64,000 nucleotides of DNA from Pseudomonas mosselii (GTDB lineage: Bacteria > Pseudomonadota > Gammaproteobacteria > Pseudomonadales > Pseudomonadaceae). Of the stretch, positions 29,447 through 38,182 are shown in pieces. Made by a program: the position numbers and the translations under genes. The notes beneath the pieces were generated by a model, which did not search any database, had not been told where the DNA came from, and saw nothing but the letters and a program-made list of their open reading frames with translations. Within the stretch, counting starts at the first letter, position 1, and each line of letters starts with the position of its first letter. The DNA lies in assembly GCF_019823065.1 (NCBI RefSeq), contig NZ_CP081966.1:2325501-2389500 (forward strand). Direction: 5' to 3'.

Positions 29447-31573
29447 TCAGAAGCGGTAGTCGACCGTGGCGAAATACGAGCGCGGCGTGCCCAGCAGCCA
29501 TTGCTCGCCGCTGTAGCTGGACTGGGCGTACTGGCGGTCGAACAGGTTGTTCAACTGCAGGCCCAGGCGCACGTCGGGCAGCACCTGCCAGCCCAGGTTG
29601 GCATCGACCACGGTATAGCCCGGCACGCGCTGGTCGTTGGCCGCGCTGGCGCAGCGCTCATCCACGTAGCGCAGGCCGATGCCGGCATCCACGGTCTGGC
29701 CGAAACCTTTGCTCAGCCACAGGTTGGCGGTGCGTCGCGGCACGTCCTGCGGACGGTTGCCGGCGCGGTCGTGGACCGTGCCGTTGTCGCCTTCCTCGAG
29801 AAAATCATCGTACTTGGCCCGCACCAAAGCGGCATTGGCCGAGAGCTGCCACTGGTTGCCCAGCGCCAGTTCCAGGCTGGCCTCCAGGCCGTCGGAGGTC
29901 TGCTGGCCGGCCTGCTGGCTGTCGTGGGTGAGCGGGTTGTACACCGGCAGCTTCTTCTTGACGATGTGATAGGCCGCCAGCGTCCACTCGCCACGGGTAT
30001 CCCAGAAACGTTGCTTGAGGCCTACCTCGGCCTGCTTCGCTTCGGTCAGTTCCAGGCGCTTGTCCGGGCGCTGGGTGAGCAGGTCGCCGACGCCGTCCTC
30101 GCTGGTCGAAAACTGCCCATACAGCGACAGGTCGTCGGTGACAGCGAACACCAGGCCGGCGCGCCAGTTGCCGCCCTGCAGGCTGCGGTCGCTGCGGCTG
30201 TTGTTGGCCAGGTCGTCGCGGTCGATGTGATTCTGGTCGCGGCGAATGCCGGTGACCAGTGCGAGGCGGTCGGTCAGCTGGGTGCGGTTTTCGGCGAACA
30301 GGGCGAAGGTGTCGACCTTGGACAGCGTTTGTGCGCGGGTTGGGCTGAGGCTATGGAAGCCGCCCGGAGCCGGATGCCACGGGTCGAGCGGGTCGCTGCC
30401 GCCATCACGGTAGGGCGAGTTGCTGTCGACGTTGAAGCGGATGCGGTTGTACTCGGCGCCGACCACGGTCTTGCTGTCCAGGCCGAACAGGCCATGGTCG
30501 AAGGTGAAGCTCTGGCGATCGCCGAGCTGCTCCTGGTTATGGCGAATCTCGAGGAAGCTGCCGCGCTGGATCACGCCGTTGGCGGCGTCCCAGGTGTAGG
30601 ACTCGGCATTGCGCCACTGGCGGCGGCTCTTGATGTAGTACAGCTGGTTGCTGGCACTGACGCGGTCGCTGAGGGTCCAGTCGGTGGTCAGGCGCGTCCA
30701 CTCGTCGTGGTAGCGCTGCTCGTCGTTGCTGACGTTGTAGTTCTTGCGCCGCACGCTGCTGCGCAGGTGCCCATCGATCAGCGGGGTGCCGTAGTAGTTG
30801 GCCGGTTGCGCATCGCCGCGTTCGTGGGCGAGGGTAAAACTCAGGTCGTCGCTGGCATCGAAGCGCAGGGCGGCGCTCAGGGCCAGGCTGCGCGAGTCGG
30901 TGCGGTCGACCCAGCCGTTGCCGGCCTGCTGGTTGAGGGTCACGCGGTAGCTCAGGCGCTCGCTCAGGCTGCCGCCGCTGTCCAGGCCCAGCTGCTGGCG
31001 GTCCCAGGAGCCGTAGCCCAGACGCAGGTGGTTGCGGATCTCGCCAGCGAACGGCTGCTTCGGCACCACGTTGACCACCGCGCCGGTAGCGCCTTCGCCG
31101 TACAGCACCGAGGCGGGGCCGCGGATCACGTCGATGCGCTCGAACATCCACGGATCGACCGGGAAGGTCAGGGTGCCGGCACCGGCGTACAGGCGCGAGC
31201 CGTCGAACAGGGTCATCACCGAACTCTGCCCGGTGAAGCCGCGGGCCGACAGGCCGGTGCCGCCGTCGCCCGGCGTGCCGATGAAGGTAAGGCCCGGCGA
31301 GCGGGTCACGGCGTCCTGCACGGTGAGGTTGTTGCGCTGCTGGATCTGCGCCTCGGTCAGGCTGCTGGTGCTGGCCGGGGTGTCCAGGGCGCTGAGGTTC
31401 AGGCGCGAACCGGTCGGGGACGGGGTGGCCAGGTCGATGGCCTGTGGCTCGCGGGTGTCGGTGATTGCCGTGGAGGGCAGGGTGAAGGGCGTTACTTCAT
31501 GATCGTCGGCCAGCGCCGGCAGGGACACGGCCAGGCAGGCCGCCAGGGTGTGAAGCTTGTTGATTCGGGACAT
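29447..31573 (-). CDS. TonB-dependent receptor of siderophore type, under a cobalamin riboswitch
   Basis: A 708-residue outer-membrane receptor. It has a signal peptide (LHTLAACLAVSLPALA), a plug with LTVQDAVTRSPGLTF and IDVIRGPASVLYGEGATGAVV, and a barrel ending VDYRF. The ATG at 31573 is preferred because the signal starts there. By family it would be called a siderophore receptor. However, the leader carries a cobalamin riboswitch, so the physiological substrate is more likely cobalamin or another corrinoid, or a cobalt-related compound. The closest BtuB-like function is inferred from regulation rather than from protein motifs. Confidence 0.88.
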   Translation of the reverse strand: MSRINKLHTLAACLAVSLPALADDHEVTPFTLPSTAITDTREPQAIDLATPSPTGSRLNLSALDTPASTSSLTEAQIQQRNNLTVQDAVTRSPGLTFIGTPGDGGTGLSARGFTGQSSVMTLFDGSRLYAGAGTLTFPVDPWMFERIDVIRGPASVLYGEGATGAVVNVVPKQPFAGEIRNHLRLGYGSWDRQQLGLDSGGSLSERLSYRVTLNQQAGNGWVDRTDSRSLALSAALRFDASDDLSFTLAHERGDAQPANYYGTPLIDGHLRSSVRRKNYNVSNDEQRYHDEWTRLTTDWTLSDRVSASNQLYYIKSRRQWRNAESYTWDAANGVIQRGSFLEIRHNQEQLGDRQSFTFDHGLFGLDSKTVVGAEYNRIRFNVDSNSPYRDGGSDPLDPWHPAPGGFHSLSPTRAQTLSKVDTFALFAENRTQLTDRLALVTGIRRDQNHIDRDDLANNSRSDRSLQGGNWRAGLVFAVTDDLSLYGQFSTSEDGVGDLLTQRPDKRLELTEAKQAEVGLKQRFWDTRGEWTLAAYHIVKKKLPVYNPLTHDSQQAGQQTSDGLEASLELALGNQWQLSANAALVRAKYDDFLEEGDNGTVHDRAGNRPQDVPRRTANLWLSKGFGQTVDAGIGLRYVDERCASAANDQRVPGYTVVDANLGWQVLPDVRLGLQLNNLFDRQYAQSSYSGEQWLLGTPRSYFATVDYRF

Positions 31574-31692
31574 GTCGTTCCACTGCTGCAGGAAGAGATG
31601 GATCCCGGTGGAAAACACGCAACGGTCAAGCGCACGCAGGCGCGCACGCGGATACCGGCCTGCGCCCGCCCACCGCGGGTTGCCAAGTAGCG

Positions 31693-31876
31693 CCTCAGGC
31701 CGGTCTCCGGGCTTGCGAGGGGCATGAAGCCTTCACCTTCCCATGCGTGCGCACAGTGGTCTGTCGAAGGATTCACTCGCTTACCGTTGCGGGGGCAGCG
31801 CCGGACTTGTCGTGACAACGACGCACCGGCTTCCCGTTTCACCCTGCGCACGGCGGCGCAGGACACCTGAAACTGG
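31693..31876 (-). ncRNA. Cobalamin riboswitch in the receptor leader
   Basis: Read on the minus strand, the leader contains the ordered elements of the AdoCbl class: GGGAAGCCGGTG near 31825-31836, the B12 box GCCCCCGCAACGGTAA (31781-31796), then GGGAAGGTGAAGG and the closing AGCCCGGAGACCGGCC near 31697-31712. It ends about 120 nt upstream of the receptor start codon. High cobalamin should lower receptor expression. The 472-bp stretch 31574-32045 holds this element plus the divergent promoters. Confidence 0.9.
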
Positions 31877-32045
31877 CGCGCATCTGACCATTGAACGGGC
31901 AGTGAGTCAATCGTTTGAGTGGGTGGGGAAACTGTGACGGACAGGGCGGTTTAGAGCGGTTTGCCAAATTTTTTCGAACTTTTGCCAAGCCCGTTGTCTC
32001 GAACCGGTCGTTCGCCATTCATTCACGTCATGGAGACTTTTGCGA

Positions 32046-32792
32046 ATGTTTACCCGTAACCTGCTGCGCCACGCCTGCCTGCTTGCCCTGCTCGGTGCCC
32101 CTCTGGCTGCCACGGCGGCACCGAGTACCGACCCGCTGTTCACCCTCGGCTTGCTGGGGTCCTACGACAAGTTCAAGTTCGAGGGAGGAAGCGAATCGGA
32201 CAAGGAACACATGGGCCAGGGCGGTGTGTTCGCCACGTTCGGCAACAAGATGACCGCCGAATCCGGGTTCATCTACCAGATCGGTGCCGAGGCCAAGTAT
32301 GGCAAGAAGAACGACAACAAGCTCAAGGAAGCCCAGGCCGACCTCGACCTGGGCTGGCGCGCCGCACTGGATGCGCGCAACTTCGTCGACCTGACGGTGG
32401 GCGGCGGGTACAGCTGGACCCGCTTCGAGCCCGAGATCAACGATCTTGATACACGGCTGACCTACAAGTCGCCGTTCGCCAAGGCAGCGCTGGGCTACAA
32501 CCACCAGTTCGACGCGTCGACCCTGCGCGTGGAGGTGGGCGCGCGCCACACCATTGATGGCCGCGCGCGGCTCAAAGTCGATGATTTCGGCAGCGACAGC
32601 GTCGACATGAAGGACCGCACCAACCCGTATGCGGAGGTCACGCTGCTGATGAACCAGCAGGGCGGCATGCCGGTGCAGGTGGGGGCGTACTACACCCGTA
32701 CAGAATACAAGCTGGACGAGGATACGCCGGTGGCCGACAACACCAAGCTCAAGCGCGACGAGTTTGGGGTGAAGGTGGGGTTGGCGTTCTGA
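32046..32792 (+). CDS. Outer-membrane beta-barrel protein of unknown function
   Basis: A 248-residue protein with a signal peptide (HACLLALLGAPLAATAA). Its body alternates short amphipathic strands and polar turns, with terminal strands FGVKVGLAF ending in Phe, a BAM-type C-terminus. The strand pattern suggests an 8-10-stranded barrel, but no family is recognised with certainty. GGAG lies at 32032, ten bases before the ATG. It is divergent from the riboswitch-controlled receptor, and the shared regulatory region suggests a possible link, unproven. Confidence 0.65.
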   Translation: MFTRNLLRHACLLALLGAPLAATAAPSTDPLFTLGLLGSYDKFKFEGGSESDKEHMGQGGVFATFGNKMTAESGFIYQIGAEAKYGKKNDNKLKEAQADLDLGWRAALDARNFVDLTVGGGYSWTRFEPEINDLDTRLTYKSPFAKAALGYNHQFDASTLRVEVGARHTIDGRARLKVDDFGSDSVDMKDRTNPYAEVTLLMNQQGGMPVQVGAYYTRTEYKLDEDTPVADNTKLKRDEFGVKVGLAF

Positions 32793-32851
32793 TCGGTTGA
32801 GCCTGCGCTGATTCCGTCGCGGGGCAGGCCCGCGATGGATTCAGCTGCCTC

Positions 32852-33421
32852 TTATCGCCCGCGTCGGCGCGACACCCGCGCCTCGATGTTCTTGCGCCCG
32901 ATCAGCAGCGCCGGTTTTTCCACGACCGGCTCATCGGCCAGCCACTTGTACATCACCAGGCAGTCCACCAGGCCCAATTCGGCATGGCGGTATGCCTTGG
33001 GCAGTCGCCCGACGGTCTCGAAACCGAGCTTGTGCCAAAGCGCCACGGCCACCTCGTTGCTCGCTACCACCGAGTTGAATTGCAGGGCCAGGAAGCCCTC
33101 CTGGCGCGCCAGCTTCTGCGAGTGCTCGCACATCAGCCTGGCCACGCCCCGGCCGCGTGCCTGTTCGCAGACCATGTAGCCGCAGTTGCCGACATGTCCC
33201 CCGGGGCCGGCGGCATTGGCCTTGAGGAAGTAGGAGCCAAGCAGCACGCCGTCTTCATCGGCCACCAGTGTGCGCAACGGGGTTTCCAGCCACAGCCGGC
33301 GCGCCTGGTCGAAATCCAGGGCGGGGTCGAAGGCGTAGGTCTGGCGGGCCTGGACGATGGCCTGGAAGGTCGGCCAGAAGCGCTCGAAGTCTTCCGGGGT
33401 CATGGGGCGGATCTGGATCAT
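32852..33421 (-). CDS. GNAT-family N-acetyltransferase
   Basis: A 189-residue acetyltransferase. The acetyl-CoA-binding motif A is ARGRGVARLMCEHS (an R/Q-x-x-G-x-G/A loop), followed by FNSVVASNEVAVALWHKLGFE, the usual helix-strand end of the GNAT fold. GGAACCACC precedes the ATG at 33421. There is no clue to the acceptor. It lies alone between the beta-barrel gene and a small AhpD-like gene. Confidence 0.85.
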   Translation of the reverse strand: MIQIRPMTPEDFERFWPTFQAIVQARQTYAFDPALDFDQARRLWLETPLRTLVADEDGVLLGSYFLKANAAGPGGHVGNCGYMVCEQARGRGVARLMCEHSQKLARQEGFLALQFNSVVASNEVAVALWHKLGFETVGRLPKAYRHAELGLVDCLVMYKWLADEPVVEKPALLIGRKNIEARVSRRRGR

Positions 33422-33500
33422 GGTGGTTCCTGCACGGGCTGAGGCGCCAAGTCTGGGTGTCGCGGCGCCCGCGCGCAAGGGCGCCCACGCCGCAACCTGC

Positions 33501-33845
33501 TCAGGCGTCGGCCTTGCCCACGGCGTCTAGCGCCCTGGCCGAGTAGACCAGCGCGGCGCCGGCATTCATCGCCACCGCCACGCCCAGGGCCTCGGCAATC
33601 TCTTCGCGGGTGGCGCCGTGCTTGACCGCCTGCTGCGAATGCACGGCGATGCAGCCGTCGCAGCGCGTGGTGACCGCCACGGCCAGGGAGATCAGCTCGC
33701 GGGTCTTGGCGTCCAGGTGGTTGGTCTTGGCCCCGGCGCCGCTGGCGGTCATGTAGCCGGCCACGGTATCGGGAGAGAGTTGCTTGAGATCGCCGATGCC
33801 GGCCATCAACTGCTTACGGTAGGCTTCCCAGTCCATCATGCTCAT
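33501..33845 (-). CDS. Small carboxymuconolactone decarboxylase (AhpD-like) protein
   Basis: A 114-residue single-domain CMD protein with E50, C62-x2-C65 and H69 (TRCDGCIAVHSQ), the AhpD-type redox centre. Proteins of this size act as thiol-dependent peroxidase-like or decarboxylase-like trimers or hexamers. The ATG at 33845 is preferred over an upstream GTG because AAGG is properly spaced from it. It is unrelated by position to the larger AhpD-like gene at 286. Confidence 0.85.
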   Translation of the reverse strand: MSMMDWEAYRKQLMAGIGDLKQLSPDTVAGYMTASGAGAKTNHLDAKTRELISLAVAVTTRCDGCIAVHSQQAVKHGATREEIAEALGVAVAMNAGAALVYSARALDAVGKADA

Positions 33846-33931
33846 CGTCTTCACCTTGTCAGGTTGGCAACAGGAGCTATCAGGCTAGTCGATGTTTGGC
33901 GGGGGGATGAGGTGTAGGTGATCTTGGTAGA

Positions 33932-33967
33932 AGCGGCCTTGCGGCCCTTTCGCGACACAAGGCCGCT
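33932..33967. repeat. Truncated copy of the GAGCGGCCTTG repeat
   Basis: AGCGGCCTT (33932-33940) and AAGGCCGCT (33959-33967) flank GCGGCCCTTTCGCGACAC. This keeps the outer arms of the repeats at 15164-15272 and 53877-53997 but lacks their internal hairpins, so it is a deleted copy. It lies between the AhpD-like gene and lpxO. Confidence 0.7.
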
Positions 33968-34005
33968 CCCACAGGGGCGTGGGGCGGCCGATAGACAGTG
34001 GCAGG

Positions 34006-34905
34006 TCAGATATAGATGAACACCAGCACCAGCGCCGCGACCACCGCCCACTTCTCCAGGTAATAGCGGGTGCGGTTGCGTTTCTTCATCGCCTTGCCGC
34101 GCTCGCGGATCTTGTAGATGCGGGTGAACAGGCGGTTGATGCCGCCGGTCTTGTCGCTGGCATCGTTGGGCGCGGCGGCGGCGGCCATGACGTTGCGGCT
34201 GAACCAGCGGTTGAACGCTGCGGCCCAGCGGTACTTGAGGGGGCGCTCGACGTCGCAGAACAGGATGATGCGGTTGTGCTCGGTGGTGTTGGCCGCGTAG
34301 TGGATGTAGGTCTCGTCGAACACCACGCCCTCGCCGTCACGCCAGGAGTACTTCTCGCCGTCCACGTCGATGTAGCAGCCATCGTCGTTGGGCGTGTCCA
34401 GGCCCAGGTGGTAGCGGTAGGAGCCGGCGTACGGGTCGCGGTGGCGCACCAGCTTGGCGCCCGGCGGCAGGGTGGCGAACATCGCCGCCTTGACCGTGCC
34501 GATGCCGGCGAGCAGCTCGGTGGTGCGTGGGCACAGGGTCATCGCCGAGGGGTGGCTCTCGCCGTACCACTTCAGGTAGAAGCGCTTCCAGCCGGTCTTG
34601 AAGAACGAGTTGAAACCGACGTCGTCATAATTGTCGGACTTTTTGATCTCGCCGGCCTGCAGCAGCTGCTGGCCTTCCTTGCGGATTTCCTGCCAGTGGT
34701 CCTGCAGCACCTGCAACTCGGGGAAGGCGCTGACCGGCAGGTACGGCTTGGCCGGATGCTTGGAGAACAGGTAGAGGAAGGCGTTGACCGGGGCCAGGAA
34801 GCTGGAGTGGTCGCCCAGCTGGCGTGTCAGCTTGTGACGAACCCGACCGCGCAGGTGAACATAGGCGATCGAGAGGACGAAGATCAGTACGAGTGCAATT
34901 TTCAT
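34006..34905 (-). CDS. lpxO: Aspartyl/asparaginyl beta-hydroxylase family, LpxO-like lipid A hydroxylase
   Basis: A 299-residue 2-oxoglutarate/Fe(II) oxygenase with an N-terminal membrane segment (ALVLIFVLSIAYV) and a C-terminal one (WAVVAALVLVFIYI). The metal triad is H155-x-D157 (VRHRDP) and H202 (ETYIHY), and R212 (NRIILF) is the 2-oxoglutarate anchor. LpxO hydroxylates the 2-position of the secondary acyl chain of lipid A at the inner membrane. The length and both anchors agree with this, but other AspH-family members share the core. Confidence 0.85.
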   Translation of the reverse strand: MKIALVLIFVLSIAYVHLRGRVRHKLTRQLGDHSSFLAPVNAFLYLFSKHPAKPYLPVSAFPELQVLQDHWQEIRKEGQQLLQAGEIKKSDNYDDVGFNSFFKTGWKRFYLKWYGESHPSAMTLCPRTTELLAGIGTVKAAMFATLPPGAKLVRHRDPYAGSYRYHLGLDTPNDDGCYIDVDGEKYSWRDGEGVVFDETYIHYAANTTEHNRIILFCDVERPLKYRWAAAFNRWFSRNVMAAAAAPNDASDKTGGINRLFTRIYKIRERGKAMKKRNRTRYYLEKWAVVAALVLVFIYI

Positions 34906-35120
34906 GGACGATTACTTGTCGAAAAATGGCCATGCGCCATGGCGTAAGCCCGCCAGCATAAACAATCGTGGCGTGGGTTTGTACTTATTGTTACGTCTTG
35001 TCTGGCCGACTTAGGTGCAATGGCTGACAGGTTGCGCAAACGATTCAACAGTTTATGTAGCTGTTTTGCGTGGGCAGAACGCTACACTCGATGACGCGAA
35101 CCGTTACCAGGGAGACTCCA

Positions 35121-35666
35121 ATGGTCCAGGATCAGCGCCCCAGCGGCGCGCCGTTCAAACGGTTGTTCTTCGCCTTGCCGGTCAGCGACGAACAATGCCG
35201 CGCCCTGGCGCAGTGGCGTCGAAGCCTGAACCTGCGCAGCGGCAAACCGGTGCCAGCGGAGAATTTCCACGTCACCTTGCTGTTTCTCGGTGACGTGGAC
35301 GCCGAGCAGGTGCCGGCGATCTGCTCGGCGGTCGATCAGCTCAGGCGGCCGGTCGCACCGCCACGCTTGCTGCTCGACCTTCTGCAGGTCTGGCCACGGG
35401 CCAGCGCGCTGGTGCTGGAGGCGCAGCAGGCACCCGCAGCGCTGCTGCAACTGGTGTATGGCCTGCAACAGGCGCTGTTGCCCCTGGGCGTGGAGGCGGC
35501 AAACCGTGAGTACCGCCCGCACCTGACCCTGGCCAGGGACTTTCGCGGCCAGCCGCCGGAGGCCGGCACGGCGCCGGAATTCTTCCTTGCCGCGCGGCAC
35601 TTCACGCTCTACGAATCGCGCAAGGGCCGTTACTGGCCCTTGGCGCAATGGCCGTTGAGCGCGTGA
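35121..35666 (+). CDS. thpR: RNA 2',3'-cyclic phosphodiesterase (2H family)
   Basis: A 181-residue protein with the two HxT motifs of the 2H phosphoesterases: HVTL at H50 and HLTL at H134, which form the symmetric active site. ThpR opens cyclic 2',3'-phosphates on RNA ends and was formerly called 2'-5' RNA ligase. GGGAG at 35110 supports the ATG at 35121. The short spacer to the next feature contains a decayed receptor fragment on the other strand. Confidence 0.88.
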   Translation: MVQDQRPSGAPFKRLFFALPVSDEQCRALAQWRRSLNLRSGKPVPAENFHVTLLFLGDVDAEQVPAICSAVDQLRRPVAPPRLLLDLLQVWPRASALVLEAQQAPAALLQLVYGLQQALLPLGVEAANREYRPHLTLARDFRGQPPEAGTAPEFFLAARHFTLYESRKGRYWPLAQWPLSA

Positions 35667-35673
35667 GCGGCGA

Positions 35674-35760
35674 TCACAACTCAGGCGTGTACTTGACCGA
35701 GAACATCACGGTGCGCGGCTCGCCGTGGTTGTTGCTGCCGTTGAGCTGGTTGAAGCCTGC
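35674..35760 (-). pseudogene. 3' remnant of a TonB-dependent receptor
   Basis: Reading the minus strand from about 35760 to the stop TGA (35676-35674) gives GFNQLNGSNNHGEPRT followed by VMFSVKYTPEL. This is the last-strand signature of siderophore receptors (GEPR-T/N-V-M-x-x-V-K-Y). Upstream of it the frame turns into unrelated sequence and runs into the end of the FMN oxidoreductase gene at 35772. The rest of the receptor is gone, so this is a deletion scar. Confidence 0.7.
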
Positions 35761-35771
35761 CCGGTGGCATA

Positions 35772-36371
35772 TCAGGCCGCAGCTTCCTGGCCTTCGAACA
35801 GGGTCGATCCCAGTTGGCGGGCTTGCGGCAGAAGGCTAGCGGGGGCTGCGCCTTCACTGTCGGTGAACAGGGTCGAACTAATGACCCGGGCACCGCAGTA
35901 GTCGAAAATGCCGTGCTCGATCTGCACGCGCATGGCCTCGCCATAGCCATGGCGCTCGAAGGTGCCGGCATCGGCGCCGGCCACGCCGACCAGGTGCGCG
36001 GTCATACCGTGCAGCAGCTTGGTAGTGGTGCCGTCGGCGGCCTGGTCGAAGGCCCAGCCGTTGCTGAACACCCGCTCGACCCAGCCCTTGAGCAGGGCCG
36101 GCAGCGACCACCAGTAGATGGGGAAGACCATGACCACGGTGTCGGCACGTTCAATGCGGGCTTGTTCTGCCAGCACATCGGCGGGAGGCTTGCCCAGGCG
36201 CCGATGCACGGCGTGGTCGGCCAGGCCGAAGCGTGGGTCGAAACCTTCACGGGCCAGGTCGGCGAACTCGCTGGTATGGCCGGCGGCGTGCAGGCCCTCG
36301 GCCACTTGCTGGGCGAGGGCGTGGGTGAGGGAGTCGGGATCGTGGTGACCGATGACAATCAAGGCATGCAT
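35772..36371 (-). CDS. NAD(P)H-dependent FMN oxidoreductase (flavodoxin-like fold)
   Basis: A 199-residue protein of the NQO1/KefF/MdaB flavodoxin-like family: MHALIVIGHHDPDSLTHALAQ at the FMN-phosphate site, and VVMVFPIYWWSLPALLKGW, the family hallmark segment, in the middle. It probably reduces quinones or other electrophiles. The ATG at 36371 starts the conserved strand. It is divergent from a TetR gene with a repeated operator between them, so it is very probably that repressor's target. The 3' end abuts the TonB-receptor remnant. Confidence 0.85.
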   Translation of the reverse strand: MHALIVIGHHDPDSLTHALAQQVAEGLHAAGHTSEFADLAREGFDPRFGLADHAVHRRLGKPPADVLAEQARIERADTVVMVFPIYWWSLPALLKGWVERVFSNGWAFDQAADGTTTKLLHGMTAHLVGVAGADAGTFERHGYGEAMRVQIEHGIFDYCGARVISSTLFTDSEGAAPASLLPQARQLGSTLFEGQEAAA

Positions 36372-36425
36372 GGTGGAATCTCCAGAATCAGGATGCAGGG
36401 ACACCGGGAGCGTTATATACTCGAG

Positions 36426-36448
36426 GTAAGTTACGTTTAGTAAGTTAC
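36426..36448. promoter_or_regulatory. Putative TetR operator, two GTAAGTTAC units
   Basis: GTAAGTTAC occurs at 36426-36434 and again at 36440-36448. Each unit is itself palindromic around a central G. A related GTAGGTAA follows at 36454. They lie between the divergent FMN oxidoreductase and TetR genes, 17 bp before the TetR start, where autorepression and repression of the target are expected. Confidence 0.6.
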
Positions 36449-36464
36449 TTTTGGTAGGTAATCG

Positions 36465-37061
36465 ATGTCAAGCGAGGAAAAGTCCGCGCCGCGCAAACGC
36501 CTGTCCCGCGAGGAGCGTCGGCGTCAATTGCTGGACGTGGCCTGGCGGTTGGTACGCGAGGAGGGCACCGATGCCCTGAGCCTGGGGCGCCTGGCCGAGC
36601 AGGCCGGGGTGACCAAGCCGGTGGTGTACGACCATTTCGAGACCCGCAACGGCTTGTTGCTGGCGCTGTACCAGGAATACGACGCCCGCCAGACGGCCAT
36701 GCTCGACAAGGCCCTGGCCGGCTGCCCGGCCGGCCTGCCGGAGCGGGCCTGGGTGATTGCCGAGGCCTATGTGGACTGCGTTGCCACCCAGGGCCGGGAG
36801 ATCCCCGGGGTCAGCGCCGCGCTGGCCGGCTCGCCAGAGCTGGAGGCGCTAAAGCGCGGCTATGATGGGCCGTTCATGGACAAGTGCCGCGAGGCGCTAA
36901 TGCCATTCGCGCCGGGTGGCGATATCGGCGTGGCCGGGTTGTGGGTGCTGGTGGGAGCGGCGGACGCGTTGTCCCTGGCGGCGGCGGCCGAAGAACTGAC
37001 GGCTGAAGCGGCCAAGCGCGAACTGCAGGCGACTATCGTGGCGATGGTTCTGCGGCAGTAA
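36465..37061 (+). CDS. TetR/AcrR-family repressor
   Basis: A 198-residue regulator. The N-terminal HTH is SLGRLAEQAGVTKPVVYDHF, preceded by the usual Arg-rich first helix (LSREERRRQLLDVAWRLVREEG). The C-terminal ligand domain is helical and unassigned. It is divergent from the FMN oxidoreductase, with the GTAAGTTAC repeats between. The likely inducer is a quinone-like or electrophilic compound, by analogy only. Confidence 0.88.
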   Translation: MSSEEKSAPRKRLSREERRRQLLDVAWRLVREEGTDALSLGRLAEQAGVTKPVVYDHFETRNGLLLALYQEYDARQTAMLDKALAGCPAGLPERAWVIAEAYVDCVATQGREIPGVSAALAGSPELEALKRGYDGPFMDKCREALMPFAPGGDIGVAGLWVLVGAADALSLAAAAEELTAEAAKRELQATIVAMVLRQ

Positions 37062-37098
37062 TTTGGGGGAGCTCCAGTTCAAGATTGCCGGGCTCCAG

Positions 37099-38037
37099 TC
37101 AGGCCGGCAGGCTCTGGTATGGCTGTTCCTCGCCCGGACTGCGGGCGAACTGGCGCTTGTACTCGCGGCTGAACTGCGAGGTGCTTTGGTAGCCGACCCG
37201 GTGCGCCACCTGGGCCACGCCCAGCCCTTCGCCGATCAGCATCTGCTGCGCCTTGAGCAGGCGCAGGCGCTTGAGGTACTGCATCGGTGCCAGGTCAGTG
37301 CAGCGCTTGAAGTGTTCGTGGAAGGTCGACACGCTCATGTTCGCCCGGCTGGCCAGCTCATCCACCCCTAGCGGCTCGGCGTAGTGCTCGCGCAGGTAGG
37401 CCAGGGCCGAGCCGATCCGGGCGAAATGCCCCTGCTGCTCGACCAGTGCCCGCAGCACGCTGGCCTGTGGCCCGCGCAAGGCGGTATAGAGCACTTCGCG
37501 TACCCGCGCCGGCCCCAGCACCTTGGCATCCAGCGGGTCCTGCAGGCACTGCAGCAGGCGCTCGACGCTGTCGCGCATGGCTGTGTCCAGCGCTGCCGAA
37601 GTCATCGATTGTGGCGTCTGTGCCTGCACCGCGGCATCCGGCCCCAGGTCCATGCTTTGCACCAGCTCGCCGAGCAGGGCACGGTCGATGTCCACCGCCA
37701 CGCCGAGCAGCGGTGCCTGTGGCGTGGCGAAGGTCTCGCACATGAACGGCACCGACAGCGCCTGTACCAGGTAATGCCCGGCACCATACTCCAGGGTGCG
37801 TGGGCCCAGGCGCGCCAGTTTGCTGCCCTGGGCGAGGATGATCAGGCTGGGTTCGTAGATCTGCGGGCTGCTGGCCACATAGTGGTCCCAGGTGAGGATC
37901 TGGACCTGGGGCAGGGCGGTGGGCACGAACCCCGGGCCTGTGGCGAGGGCGCGGATCAGCGAGCAGAGCGTGGCATTGGCATCCACATGGCGAGTCAGGT
38001 GCATGGTGAACCCGGGCAGAGAATCAGACACTGGCAT
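37099..38037 (-). CDS. AraC-family regulator (AraC_N type)
   Basis: A 312-residue regulator. The N-terminal domain (YEPSLIILAQGSKLARLG, YGAGHYLVQALSVPF) is the AraC_N cupin seen in regulators of short-chain alcohol/aldehyde dehydrogenase genes. The C-terminal double HTH is clear (LGVDELASRANMSVSTFHEH and GVAQVAHRVGYQSTSQFSRE). It is divergent from the zinc alcohol dehydrogenase at 38183, and this regulator/ADH pair is a common arrangement in Pseudomonas. Confidence 0.9.
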   Translation of the reverse strand: MPVSDSLPGFTMHLTRHVDANATLCSLIRALATGPGFVPTALPQVQILTWDHYVASSPQIYEPSLIILAQGSKLARLGPRTLEYGAGHYLVQALSVPFMCETFATPQAPLLGVAVDIDRALLGELVQSMDLGPDAAVQAQTPQSMTSAALDTAMRDSVERLLQCLQDPLDAKVLGPARVREVLYTALRGPQASVLRALVEQQGHFARIGSALAYLREHYAEPLGVDELASRANMSVSTFHEHFKRCTDLAPMQYLKRLRLLKAQQMLIGEGLGVAQVAHRVGYQSTSQFSREYKRQFARSPGEEQPYQSLPA

Positions 38038-38182
38038 CTTCGCAGATTAGCGGGGGCATGCCAGAGGTAGGCGACAAGGTCCGGAGAATCAGGCATGCAT
38101 GCCGGAGAATCGGCTGTGGGCGAGTCTGGTAGCGGCGCGCAGAATACGCCGCCTGAATCGTTTCACTCGCACGAGGTACCCC

